From Paenibacillus contaminans (lineage in GTDB: Bacteria; Bacillota; Bacilli; Paenibacillales; NBRC-103111), in the NCBI RefSeq assembly GCF_003285015.1, contig NZ_QMFB01000010.1, positions 148,024 to 212,023 on the forward strand: 64,000 bases of DNA, given 5' to 3'. This document shows positions 41,944 through 50,169 of this stretch, one piece after another; position 1 is the first letter of the stretch, and each line of letters begins with the position of its first letter. A model generated the notes under the pieces. It did no database searches. It was not told where the DNA came from and saw only the letters and a program-made list of their open reading frames with translations. The position numbers and the translations under genes are program-made.

Positions 41944-42285
41944 ATGGAAGGTAATCGCGAATTGAAAAGCATATCCGATTGGCAGGCTGCGCTTGCGGAA
42001 AGCAAGGAAAAGCCTTTGTTCATTTTTAAGCATAGCACGACATGTCCGATAAGTGCCGAAGCGTTTGACGAGTATGCCAAATATTTGCATAAGCATCCGA
42101 ACGCCGATATTACGCATGCGCATGTGCTGGTCATCGAATCGCGTCCGGTTTCAAATGCGATTGCGGAGTCGCTTTCCTTGAAGCACGAGTCGCCGCAAGC
42201 GATCTATATTAAGGACGGCAAAATTGCATGGCATACGTCCCATTGGCGCATTACCGAGCAAGCTCTGCGCGAGCATCTGCAATAG
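41944..42285 (+). CDS. YtxJ/BrxC-type bacillithiol redox protein
   Basis: A 113-residue thioredoxin-fold protein of the YtxJ (BrxC) family. The family motif FKHSTTCPIS carries the single redox Cys. Established role: monothiol bacilliredoxin-like debacillithiolation in Bacillus. Downstream segments AIYIKDGKIAWHTSHWRIT match the family. Start codon uncertain: ATG at 41944 is preferred, with GGATGGG seven bases upstream. It implies bacillithiol use in this organism. Confidence 0.88.
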   Translation: MEGNRELKSISDWQAALAESKEKPLFIFKHSTTCPISAEAFDEYAKYLHKHPNADITHAHVLVIESRPVSNAIAESLSLKHESPQAIYIKDGKIAWHTSHWRITEQALREHLQ

Positions 42286-42299
42286 TCCGGATCAGGCGC

Positions 42300-42325
42300 G
42301 GTCGGCCGGTTTCGGCCGGCCTTCT
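42300..42325 (+). terminator. Hairpin after ytxJ
   Basis: GGTCGGCCG and CGGCCGGCC form a 9-bp stem with one G-U pair around GTTT, followed by a weak T-rich stretch (TTCT). Probable terminator. Confidence 0.55.
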
Positions 42326-42424
42326 ACGAAAGAGGAGAGGGAGCCGTTTTCAAAGAGTTGCGGCGAATTTCGTAACGTTTCTCCCTTTTTCTTTTGGCAA
42401 TGACAGGGAATTAATTGGTTTTCA

Positions 42425-42453
42425 TTGCACGAAAACGCTTTTTGTCGTATCAT
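42425..42453 (+). promoter_or_regulatory. SigA promoter of ccpA
   Basis: TTGCAC (42425-42430), 17-base spacer, TATCAT (42448-42453). Confidence 0.68.
42430..42443. promoter_or_regulatory. cre-like CcpA site in the ccpA promoter
   Basis: CGAAAACGCTTTTT matches the Bacillus cre consensus TGWAARCGYTWNCW at 12 of 14 positions and lies in the spacer between -35 and -10. CcpA bound here would block its own promoter. Confidence 0.55.
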
Positions 42454-42567
42454 AGCTGTAAAGATCAACGAACGTTATCATGCGCTAAACTCGATGTGAC
42501 GCAACGGTTTTTAGCATAACGCAGGACAAAATAAGCGTCTATTATGGACAAAATGGAGAGAGCGACA

Positions 42568-43575
42568 TTGACTGTAACAATTTATGATGTAGCCCGCGAG
42601 GCAGGCGTTTCGATGGCGACCGTTTCCCGCGTTGTGAATAACAACCCGAACGTGAAGCCCCAAACGCGCAAGAAAGTATTCGAAGCGATCGAAAGGCTCG
42701 GTTACCGTCCGAATGCGGTAGCGCGCGGCTTGGCAAGCAAGAAGACAACGACGGTCGGAGTCGTTATTCCGGATATCTCAAATGCGACTTATGCCGAAGT
42801 GGCGCGGGGCATCGAGGATATCGCGAACATGTACCACTACAACATTATTTTGTGTAATGCCGACAAGAAGAAAGAGAAGGAAATTCGCGTCATCAACACG
42901 CTGCTTGAGAAGCAGGTGGACGGGCTCCTCTTTATGGGCGGAACGGTAACGGAAGAGCATATCCAAGCGTTCAAAACCTCCTCCGTGCCGATCGTGCTTT
43001 GCGCGACGGCCGACGAGAACAACACGATGCCGGCTGTCGACATCGATCACGAGAAGGCCGCTTTCGACGCCGTTCAGATGCTGATCGACAACGGACACCG
43101 CCGCATCGGCATGATCAGCGGAACGCTGCAGGATCCCGCGCTCGGTTATGCGCGTTATCACGGCTACAAGAATGCGATGGAGCAAGCCGGGCTTCCGGCC
43201 GGCGACGAGTGGGTACGGGCAGGCAATTACCGCTATGAGTCGGGAATCGAAGCGATGAAGTACTTTTTGTCGCTTAAAGAACGGCCAACCGCAATTTTCT
43301 CCGCAACGGACGAAATGGCGATCGGCGCGATTCATGCGATTCAAGACGAGGGTCTTCGCGTGCCGGACGACATTTCGGTGATCAGCGTCGACAACAGCCG
43401 TATGGCTTCGATGGTGCGTCCGCAGCTGACGGCGGTGGCGCAGCCGATGTATGATATCGGTGCCGTATCGATGCGTCTGCTTACGAAGCTGATGGACAAG
43501 GAATCGGTGGAGCAAGCGAAGTTCACGCTTCCGCATGAAATCATCCAACGCAAAACGGTGGCTCAGCTCTCCTGA
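42568..43575 (+). CDS. ccpA: Catabolite control protein A
   Basis: A 335-residue LacI-family master regulator of carbon catabolite control that binds cre sites with HPr-Ser46-P as corepressor. The N-terminus TVTIYDVAREAGVSMATVS is the diagnostic CcpA start and hinge region RPNAVARGLASKKT follows; the ligand domain has SATDEMAIGAIHAIQDEGL. The start is TTG at 42568, placed by GGAGAG upstream and by the family N-terminus; an ATG 8 codons earlier is less likely. It is followed by a terminator. A cre-like site and promoter lie upstream. Confidence 0.95.
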   Translation: MTVTIYDVAREAGVSMATVSRVVNNNPNVKPQTRKKVFEAIERLGYRPNAVARGLASKKTTTVGVVIPDISNATYAEVARGIEDIANMYHYNIILCNADKKKEKEIRVINTLLEKQVDGLLFMGGTVTEEHIQAFKTSSVPIVLCATADENNTMPAVDIDHEKAAFDAVQMLIDNGHRRIGMISGTLQDPALGYARYHGYKNAMEQAGLPAGDEWVRAGNYRYESGIEAMKYFLSLKERPTAIFSATDEMAIGAIHAIQDEGLRVPDDISVISVDNSRMASMVRPQLTAVAQPMYDIGAVSMRLLTKLMDKESVEQAKFTLPHEIIQRKTVAQLS

Positions 43576-43589
43576 GCCGCCTTTTTTCT
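43555..43589 (+). terminator. Terminator of ccpA
   Basis: GGTGGCTCAG pairs with CTGAGCCGCC, followed by a T run. The ccpA stop codon lies inside the stem. Confidence 0.82.
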
Positions 43590-43682
43590 TTGAGGCGAGC
43601 GGTAAACGCCGGGGCGGTGGCGGTTCTGTTCAGAACCTCAACATGTCATTCAAGAAGTTAAGCAGAAGGAGCTTACACGTTT

Positions 43683-44387
43683 ATGGCATACGTTAAAATA
43701 GGGTTGATCGGCGCTATGAAGGAAGAAATCGAGCTTTTTCATGAACATATGCGTGACGTTCGCGAAGTGAGCCGGGCCGGCATTACTTTTTACGAGGGAC
43801 AGTTTTTCGGAAAAGCGGTTGTCGTTTGCAAATCGGGGGTCGGGAAAGTAAATGCGGCGGTTTGCACGCAGCTGCTGGTCGACCTGTTTCAAGTGGATGC
43901 GGTCATTTTCACCGGTGTTGCCGGCGCTTTGGATCCCGGCTTAAACATCGGAGATATCGTCGTCTCGACCGAATGCATGCAGCATGATATTGACGTGACG
44001 GCGCTCGGCTTTGCGAAAGGCGTCATCCCGTATCAGGAGACGTCCGTATTTGCGGCGGCAGAAGACTTGCGCAAGCTTGCGGCGGCCGCAAGCGACAAGC
44101 TCTTTGCGGGCCGCGCGAAGGAAGGGCGCATATTGTCCGGGGATCAGTTCCTCGCGGATCGCGAAGCCGTCAAAGAGCTGTTCGAGCAGCACGGCGGCAG
44201 CTGCGTCGAGATGGAGGGGGCGGCGGTAGCGCAAGTTTGCAGCATGAACGGCATCCCGTTCGTCGTCGTCCGTTCGATGTCGGATAAAGCGGACGGCTCC
44301 GCCCATGTCAATTTCGCCGAATTTACGGTGCAAGCTTCGGAGAACTCGTACCGGATCGTCGAAGAGATCGTCAAAGGGCTCTCCTAA
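43683..44387 (+). CDS. mtnN: 5'-methylthioadenosine/S-adenosylhomocysteine nucleosidase
   Basis: A 234-residue enzyme cleaving adenine from MTA and SAH in methionine salvage and the activated methyl cycle. Seen: IGAMKEEIELF (active Glu), KSGVGKVNAAVCTQLL, FTGVAGALDPGLNIGDIVVS, the HDIDVTALGF loop, GDQFLA and the ribose-binding VEMEGAAVAQVC with catalytic Glu, then VRSMSDKAD with catalytic Asp. AGAAGGAGC precedes the ATG. Full length, monocistronic. Confidence 0.95.
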   Translation: MAYVKIGLIGAMKEEIELFHEHMRDVREVSRAGITFYEGQFFGKAVVVCKSGVGKVNAAVCTQLLVDLFQVDAVIFTGVAGALDPGLNIGDIVVSTECMQHDIDVTALGFAKGVIPYQETSVFAAAEDLRKLAAAASDKLFAGRAKEGRILSGDQFLADREAVKELFEQHGGSCVEMEGAAVAQVCSMNGIPFVVVRSMSDKADGSAHVNFAEFTVQASENSYRIVEEIVKGLS

Positions 44388-44744
44388 GCGAAATTAGCTT
44401 TAGGTTTTCCGGCTAGACACGGGAAAAGATATAAACGGAGCTAGCCCGATTGTCATTTCCATTTCCATGCCACATCTGTTATCGCTTAAAATGCCAAATT
44501 ACCGAACAAATACGCTTCCATCCACTTTAACAGTGTCTTGGAAGCGTATTTGTTCGGTTTACGGGAAATTGCCCATTCGAAGCGACCCTTCTAGGACATG
44601 TCATAAAGCAGATTCCCCGTTGATTGTTCCGTATTCGAATAAGCCGGATTCGTTCTTAAGGTTAAAACGACCGGCGCTGCCTTAACGGATTTAAGCCATA
44701 AATGCCGCAATCCAGCGAGTTGACCGTGCGCCGATTATTTCGAC
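44388..44744. other. Gene-free interval with a long inverted repeat
   Basis: No protein-coding gene, RNA gene or promoter is convincing in these 357 bases. The only strong structure is the 20-bp inverted repeat at 44501-44558. It separates a plus-strand gene end from a minus-strand gene end (convergent). Confidence 0.7.
44501..44558. repeat. Perfect 20-bp inverted repeat, 18-base loop
   Basis: Arms 44501-44520 and 44539-44558 are perfect reverse complements. Flanked by AAATT on one side and TTTACGG on the other. May be a bidirectional terminator of unusual length or a relic of a small mobile repeat. Confidence 0.9.
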
Positions 44745-45929
44745 TTATTTTTTGGGTAAATACAGCATGGCAATGTCTTTCGTATGCAGGTTTTTGGCCG
44801 TTATTTCGCGGCGGCGGGGCATCGGACTCCATCTCCCGACGGCATCGAGCCAAGCTTCCGGCAATTTGACCGGCGAATCCGGCTGCCAGGCATCGATCCA
44901 ATCGCGAGGGAGCTTCGAGTCGGGCTCCGTCTCCAGACTTCCGATTAACGGGTGGTCGCTCATGACGAGCCATAGGAGGCTCCATGCGCGCGGTACGACG
45001 CGCCACATATCGTAGCCGCCGCCTCCTAAGGCAATCCATCGGCCTTCGCAGTAGCGGTCCGCCAGCCGGCGAATGATTAAAGGCATCTGCAAGTATATGC
45101 GCATACTGCAGTGAACGTGAGAAAGCGGGTCGAACGCATGGGCGTCGCAGCCGTGCTGGGAGACGATGATATCGGGCTTAAAGGCTTGGAAGATGCTTTC
45201 AAGCGGTTCTTGAAAGCAGTGCAGCCAGGACTCGTCTTCCGTATAAGGCTCAACGGGCATGTTGACGCAGGTGCCGAAGCCGTCGCCGTCGCCCCGCTCA
45301 TTGACAAGACCTGTGCCGGGAAATAAATATTTACCTGTTTCGTGAATCGAGTACGTGCATACTTCCGGCTCGGTGTAAAACGACCATTGCACGCCGTCTC
45401 CATGATGAACGTCGGTATCGATATAAAGCACCCGGAAGCCGCAGCGGTTCCGAATATGGGTGATCGCCACGGAAGCGTCATTGTATACGCAAAAACCCGC
45501 GCCTTTGTTGGACATGGCATGATGCAAGCCGCCGCCAAGATGAAGCGCGCGTTTGGCCTTTCCTTCGAGCACCAGCTCGGCTGCGGTCAACGACCCGCCG
45601 ACCAGATGCGAAGTGGCATCGTGCATGCCTTCGAAAAAAGGCGTATCCTCGGTCCGGAGACCGAATTTTTCGGCCAATTGCAGAAGCGCCGGATCCGCGG
45701 AAGGAGCGCTTAGCGCCTTGACGGCGTTTATGTAATCGGAGTTGTGAACGAGCAGCAGCTCGCTATCGGAGGCCCGGCGGGGAGTGACGATCGCCTCGCT
45801 TGAAAGCGCGCCGAAACGCGTGAGCAAGTCAACGGTCAGGCGCAGTCTTTTTTGGTTAAAAGGATGTTCGTTATTGAAAAAATATTTCAGCTCGTCCGGA
45901 TCATAAACGAACACGGCTTCGTCGCTCAT
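44745..45929 (-). CDS. acuC: AcuC histone-deacetylase-family protein
   Basis: A 394-residue deacetylase. In Bacillus, AcuC removes the acetyl group that AcuA puts on AcsA. The zinc site is evident: LGGGLHHAM, DTDVHHGDG, with GFCVYND, QHGCDAHAFDPLS and LGGGGYDMWRV, all typical of the HDAC fold. The ATG at 45929 has GGGGGG eight bases upstream. It is the second gene of the acu operon, 108 bases after acuA. The acuB gene normally between them is absent. Confidence 0.95.
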   Translation of the reverse strand: MSDEAVFVYDPDELKYFFNNEHPFNQKRLRLTVDLLTRFGALSSEAIVTPRRASDSELLLVHNSDYINAVKALSAPSADPALLQLAEKFGLRTEDTPFFEGMHDATSHLVGGSLTAAELVLEGKAKRALHLGGGLHHAMSNKGAGFCVYNDASVAITHIRNRCGFRVLYIDTDVHHGDGVQWSFYTEPEVCTYSIHETGKYLFPGTGLVNERGDGDGFGTCVNMPVEPYTEDESWLHCFQEPLESIFQAFKPDIIVSQHGCDAHAFDPLSHVHCSMRIYLQMPLIIRRLADRYCEGRWIALGGGGYDMWRVVPRAWSLLWLVMSDHPLIGSLETEPDSKLPRDWIDAWQPDSPVKLPEAWLDAVGRWSPMPRRREITAKNLHTKDIAMLYLPKK

Positions 45930-46037
45930 TTGCAAATCCCCCCCACCACATGGACAAAACCAGACGTTTCTGTCAATCTATGAAGCTTCGATAAGCAAGC
46001 AGGTTTTCTCTTATTTTTTGATAGCCGCGACAACATG

Positions 46038-46670
46038 CTAGTACATAAACCGCTGCCGAAATCTTATACGGTCAAATTGCTCCGCGGAGGAAAGAGGGAC
46101 CTCTTTGCCTATGCGGACCATCAAGCAGTTTGCGGGATGCGAACATATTTCCGGGTCGTCCGTCGCAAACCAGACCATATCCACGCATTTCATCAATTTT
46201 TCCATCATCGCCCGATAATCCCATACGCTAAGCTTGCTGTTCTGCAAGTCCCAATGCCAATAGTACTCCGTCGTAAATACGATCATATTCTCCAGCTGCT
46301 GGCCCTCGAACGCAAGCTTTATCATTCTTTTACCCAGACCGAGTCCGCGGTAGTCGTTCGCGACTTCAATGGCGCCGAGCTCGATCAAGTCCTGCATATT
46401 TCCTTCCGACCAGCGTTCCATCTCGTCCGGATAATGAAAGGTCACGTAACCGACGATCATTTCCCCGTCTCTGGCGATAATGATCCGTCCCTCCGGAAGT
46501 CCTGCGATCTCGACGAGCGCCTCGTGCTGGTCGTTCGGACGGCGGAACGCATCCAAATCTTTATGCATGTGCATGCCGACGAGCTGCCCGGGCGGTACGG
46601 GGCCTTCAATGCGGATCGTTCGTTCCGCTGATTCGATGCAATCGGCATGATACTGTTTCCTATGCTCCAT
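46038..46670 (-). CDS. acuA: Protein acetyltransferase AcuA (GNAT)
   Basis: A 210-residue GNAT enzyme that inactivates acetyl-CoA synthetase by acetylating its C-terminal lysine. It matches the Bacillus AcuA pattern throughout: HADCIESAERTIRIEGPVPP, HEALVEIAGLPEGRIIIARDG, MQDLIELGAIEVANDYRGLG (acetyl-CoA binding), TEYYWHWDL and SSHPANC-like SHPANCLMVRIGK. AAAGGAGC precedes the ATG at 46670. It heads the acuA-acuC operon; promoter elements at 46701-46728. Confidence 0.95.
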   Translation of the reverse strand: MEHRKQYHADCIESAERTIRIEGPVPPGQLVGMHMHKDLDAFRRPNDQHEALVEIAGLPEGRIIIARDGEMIVGYVTFHYPDEMERWSEGNMQDLIELGAIEVANDYRGLGLGKRMIKLAFEGQQLENMIVFTTEYYWHWDLQNSKLSVWDYRAMMEKLMKCVDMVWFATDDPEICSHPANCLMVRIGKEVPLSSAEQFDRIRFRQRFMY

Positions 46671-46700
46671 GTCGTACAGCTCCTTTGCCGGTAGTTAGTC

Positions 46701-46728
46701 ATTGTAGGCTAAACTTTCGTCCGTGCAA
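46701..46728 (-). promoter_or_regulatory. Promoter of acuA-acuC
   Basis: On the minus strand TTGCAC (46723-46728), 16-base spacer, TACAAT (46701-46706), about 30 bases before acuA. I did not find a convincing cre site here. Confidence 0.62.
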
Positions 46729-46891
46729 GTTTGGCAAGCTGAAAAAGCAGTCCGCTCAGCGGTCTGGAAAAACGCAATAAGAATGGCATGATTTATGTAA
46801 AACAATTATAAACGATTATTGGAAAAATAAAATGCCCGATTTCGTAAACGATTGCAAGACTATTAGCCCGCCCCCGCCAGAGGAACTCCTG

Positions 46892-47812
46892 CTACTTCCC
46901 GGGCTCCAAAGGTTGTACGGCATGCTTCGGCCGGTATTGGTTGGGGGACAAGCCGGTCCATCTGCGAAACTGCCGGGAGAAATGACTGACCGATGCAAAG
47001 CCCAGCCGCCGGGAGACCGCTTCGATCGTCAGATCGCTGCCGATAAGCAGCTGCTTGGCCTCGCTCAGCTTCAGCTGGCTGATATACTGCCGAGGAGAAA
47101 TGCCGTATATTTTGACGAATACTTTGGAGCATTGGCTTCGGCTGAGGTTGAGTTCTTTAGCAATTTCTTCGACCGCCCCCGTCGAGTATACGGTGCTTCG
47201 CAGCTTTTCCTCGATAGCATGGGCGATATCGGTTTCGAAAGCGGATGCCCGCTGCAAGCCGCCCTCCTCCTGCGCCTCGTCGCTTGCCAGCAGCAGCGGA
47301 ATCATTTCCTGGATCATGAGCAAAATATAGGCTTGTAAGGAAAGCATATTTCCGAAGGACGGCTTTACTGCCGTATAGTCCGGACCGGATGTGGTATTCG
47401 CAGCCAGGGACGTTTGCAAAATGCGTTCGATTTCGATTCGGTATACCGGCAAGCGAGTTCGAGCCGCAGCTTCCCGCGTAATGTGCCCGAACGGATTTCT
47501 GCTGAGCAGCTTGCGCATTTCCGTGTCGTCGATATCGAAATGCACGTCGAAGAAAGAGTAGGGTTCCTGCGAAACGTTTTCCAGTTGGTGACGAACGCCG
47601 GATTTTAGAAGCAGCCAATCGCCGGAGCGAACAGCGATCGACGTGCCGTTTATCGTCTGCATAACTTCGCCGCTCCAACAATGGAGCAGCTCGAACAGGT
47701 GATGATGGTGCTTCGGGTAAGACCAGCCCGGCTGCTTGACGCCAAAGTGACAGCCGATAATTTGCAGCGTACTGGTCATGTTCGGGAAACGAACCTCGAT
47801 GTTCAATGCCAT
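46892..47812 (-). CDS. AraC family regulator beside beta-galactosidase
   Basis: A 306-residue regulator. The N-terminal cupin-like sensing domain (PKHHHHLFELLHCWSG; motif SGDWLLLKSGVRHQL) is followed by the C-terminal double helix-turn-helix: VEEIAKELNLSRSQCSKVF and IEAVSRRLGFASVSHFSRQF, then GLSPNQYR. The ATG at 47812 has AAAAGGG upstream; the longer reading is rejected. It is divergent from the GH35 gene across a 176-base shared region, which makes it the probable activator of that gene in response to a galactoside. Confidence 0.9.
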   Translation of the reverse strand: MALNIEVRFPNMTSTLQIIGCHFGVKQPGWSYPKHHHHLFELLHCWSGEVMQTINGTSIAVRSGDWLLLKSGVRHQLENVSQEPYSFFDVHFDIDDTEMRKLLSRNPFGHITREAAARTRLPVYRIEIERILQTSLAANTTSGPDYTAVKPSFGNMLSLQAYILLMIQEMIPLLLASDEAQEEGGLQRASAFETDIAHAIEEKLRSTVYSTGAVEEIAKELNLSRSQCSKVFVKIYGISPRQYISQLKLSEAKQLLIGSDLTIEAVSRRLGFASVSHFSRQFRRWTGLSPNQYRPKHAVQPLEPGK

Positions 47813-47895
47813 GCACCCTTTTCGAATGGAGTATTTCTGGAAATAGTATATCACGGAGTCGGCACAAATGGTTAAAAACACGGATGGTTTGCTAA

Positions 47896-47924
47896 TTGTG
47901 TCAATCGCGCCGCTCGCCTATGAT
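47896..47924 (+). promoter_or_regulatory. Promoter of the GH35 gene
   Basis: TTGTGT (47896-47901), 17-base spacer, TATGAT (47919-47924), 64 bases before the ATG. The AraC-family regulator probably binds nearby. Confidence 0.6.
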
Positions 47925-47988
47925 GAGAGTAAGGCTGTTGCGCAGTATCGCGCTCAAGCTGCCATTTATCGTAACGGAGGAATCATCA

Positions 47989-49821
47989 ATGGGACGTTTC
48001 TATACCGAGGGACCGAACTTTATGCTGGACGGCAAGCCGATTCAGCTTATTTCCGGCGCTATTCACTACTTCCGCGTCGTTCCGGAATATTGGCGCGATC
48101 GCTTGTTGAAGCTGAAAGCATGCGGCTTCAACACGGTTGAGACTTATGTGGCATGGAATATTCACGAGCCGAAGGAAGGGCAGTTCAATTTCGAAGGCAT
48201 TGCCGATATCGTGCGCTTTATCGAGATTGCAGGGGAGCTCGGTCTGCATGTGATCGTGCGTCCAAGTCCGTATATTTGCGCGGAATGGGAGTTCGGCGGT
48301 TTGCCGGCATGGCTGCTGGCCGATTCGAATATTCGGCTGCGTTGTTACCATAAGCCTTTCCTGGATAAAGTAGACGCTTATTACGACGTGCTGCTGCCTA
48401 AATTAAAGCCTCTGCTGTGTACGAACGGCGGACCGGTAATCGCGATGCAAATCGAGAATGAATACGGCAGCTACGGAAACGATGTAAAATACTTGCAGCA
48501 CCTGCAAAACAGCATGATTGAGCGCGGTATCGACGTCCTTCTGTTTACGTCCGACGGACCGACCGACGTGATGATTCAAGGCGGTACGGTGCCGGGCGTT
48601 TTGGAAACGGTCAACTTCGGCTCGCGGCCCGAGGAAGCGTTCGAGAAGCTCAAGGAGTATCAGAAGGACCAGCCTCTGATGTGCATGGAATTTTGGAACG
48701 GATGGTTCGATCATTGGGGGGAACAGCACCATACGCGCGATTCGGCCGATGTGGCGAATGTTCTGGATAAAATGCTCGGCGCAGGCGCGTCGGTCAACTT
48801 CTATATGTTCCACGGCGGTACGAATTTCGGCTTCTGGAACGGTGCGAACTGCTTGCCTAAAGAAAACTTTGAGCCGACGATCACGAGCTACGATTACGAT
48901 GTGCCTGTCGGCGAGGCGGGCGATATTACGGACAAGTTCCACGCCGTCCGCGAGATCGTCGGCAAATATGTCGAGCTTGGCGAGCTGGAGCTGCCTCCGC
49001 CGATCAAGAAAAAAGGATACGGCCGAGTCGCTTTCGATCAAAAAGCCGATCTGTTCGAAAGCTTGAACGATCTTTCGGCTCCTATCCAAGCGACATGTCC
49101 TGAGCCGATGGAGAAGCTCGGCCAAGCGTACGGATTTATCATGTATACGACACAGGTTTCCGGTCCTCGCGGCAGCCATGAGCTGGTACTGCAGGATGTG
49201 CATGACCGCGCGCTTATTTTCTTAAACGGCGAGTACAAGGGCGTTATCGAACGCCGCAAAGATTGGACGGGCAAAATCATGCTCGAAATTCCGGCTGAAG
49301 GCGCAACGCTCGGCATTCTGGTGGAAAATATGGGCCGCACCAATTACGGCGCTTTCCTGAAGGACTACAAAGGCATTACGGAAGGCGTAAAATTCGGCTA
49401 TCAATTCCTGTACCACTGGACGATCCACACGCTGCCCCTCGACGATTTGAAGGGTTTGACGTTCGGCGCCTTGTCATCCGGCACGGCATCTCCTTTTACG
49501 ACACTCGCGGCTGCGGAAGAAGCATGCGGTCCGGAGGGCTGCGCGATCGATCCGTATGCCAAAGGCGAGCCTGCGTTTTATCGCGCTACGTTCACTGTCG
49601 ACGAGCCATGCGATACGTTCCTGAGCACGGCCGGCTGGACGAAGGGCGTTGTGTATATCAACGGCTTCAATATCGGCCGGTATTGGGAACGCGGACCGCA
49701 AAAAACGATGTACGTACCGGGTCCGCTGCTGCTTGAAGGGGAGAACGAAATCGTCATTTTCGAGCTGCACGGAACGAACGAGCCTGCGGTAACCTTCTTG
49801 GATACACCCGATTTGGGATAG
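47989..49821 (+). CDS. Beta-galactosidase, GH35 family
   Basis: A 610-residue cytosolic enzyme hydrolysing terminal beta-galactosides. The GH35 catalytic TIM barrel is clear: ISGAIHYFRVVPEYW, IHEPKEGQFNF, RPSPYICAEWEFGGLP, the acid/base Glu in QIENEYGSYG and the nucleophile Glu in MEFWNGWFDHWG, then FHGGTNFGFWNGA. The C-terminal ~230 residues are beta-sandwich domains (NGFNIGRYWERGPQ is typical of the jelly roll). No signal peptide. GGAGGAA precedes the ATG at 47989. It pairs with the AraC regulator and lies between acu and acsA genes. Confidence 0.95.
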   Translation: MGRFYTEGPNFMLDGKPIQLISGAIHYFRVVPEYWRDRLLKLKACGFNTVETYVAWNIHEPKEGQFNFEGIADIVRFIEIAGELGLHVIVRPSPYICAEWEFGGLPAWLLADSNIRLRCYHKPFLDKVDAYYDVLLPKLKPLLCTNGGPVIAMQIENEYGSYGNDVKYLQHLQNSMIERGIDVLLFTSDGPTDVMIQGGTVPGVLETVNFGSRPEEAFEKLKEYQKDQPLMCMEFWNGWFDHWGEQHHTRDSADVANVLDKMLGAGASVNFYMFHGGTNFGFWNGANCLPKENFEPTITSYDYDVPVGEAGDITDKFHAVREIVGKYVELGELELPPPIKKKGYGRVAFDQKADLFESLNDLSAPIQATCPEPMEKLGQAYGFIMYTTQVSGPRGSHELVLQDVHDRALIFLNGEYKGVIERRKDWTGKIMLEIPAEGATLGILVENMGRTNYGAFLKDYKGITEGVKFGYQFLYHWTIHTLPLDDLKGLTFGALSSGTASPFTTLAAAEEACGPEGCAIDPYAKGEPAFYRATFTVDEPCDTFLSTAGWTKGVVYINGFNIGRYWERGPQKTMYVPGPLLLEGENEIVIFELHGTNEPAVTFLDTPDLG

Positions 49822-49907
49822 TAGATTCGCCCCGGATTACCGGGTTCATTCCTGTGGGCGACGGTTCGAATTGTCGCGCCAAATCGCGTTTGAATCAGCC
49901 TGATAAA

Positions 49908-49955
49908 AGCTTCCATTTCCATGTTTTTGTGGATTTGGAGGCTTCTTTATTTTTA
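49908..49955 (+). terminator. Terminator after the GH35 gene
   Basis: GCTTCCA (49909-49915) pairs with TGGAGGC (49936-49942) allowing one G-U, then a T-rich run. Bases 49822-50169 hold nothing else but this and the acsA promoter and cre site. Confidence 0.65.
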
Positions 49956-50070
49956 TTGAAATGGCTAGCTAACATATTGGGGTGGGATATTGTCTATTCG
50001 GTAAGGCTTTTTTCGCCCATTTAATGTCGTGCTGCAAGTAAGGCGCAAGTAGTCGGAATTGAAATATTTA

Positions 50071-50079
50071 TGATATAAT
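50071..50079 (+). promoter_or_regulatory. Extended -10 promoter of acsA
   Basis: TGA followed by TATAAT (50074-50079) forms an extended -10. No good -35 was found. Confidence 0.6.
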
Positions 50080-50121
50080 CATTCAGACGCCGACGGCACG
50101 CTTCTGTAGTCCCGCATAATG

Positions 50122-50135
50122 TGAAAGCGTTTAAA
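50122..50135. promoter_or_regulatory. cre site before acsA
   Basis: TGAAAGCGTTTAAA matches the cre consensus TGWAARCGYTWNCW at 13 of 14 positions, 43 bases after the -10, in the transcribed leader. CcpA would act as a roadblock. Bacillus acsA is known to be CcpA-repressed. Confidence 0.72.
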
Positions 50136-50169
50136 ATATCATTCTTTTTTTCGAGTAGGAGGAGTATGG

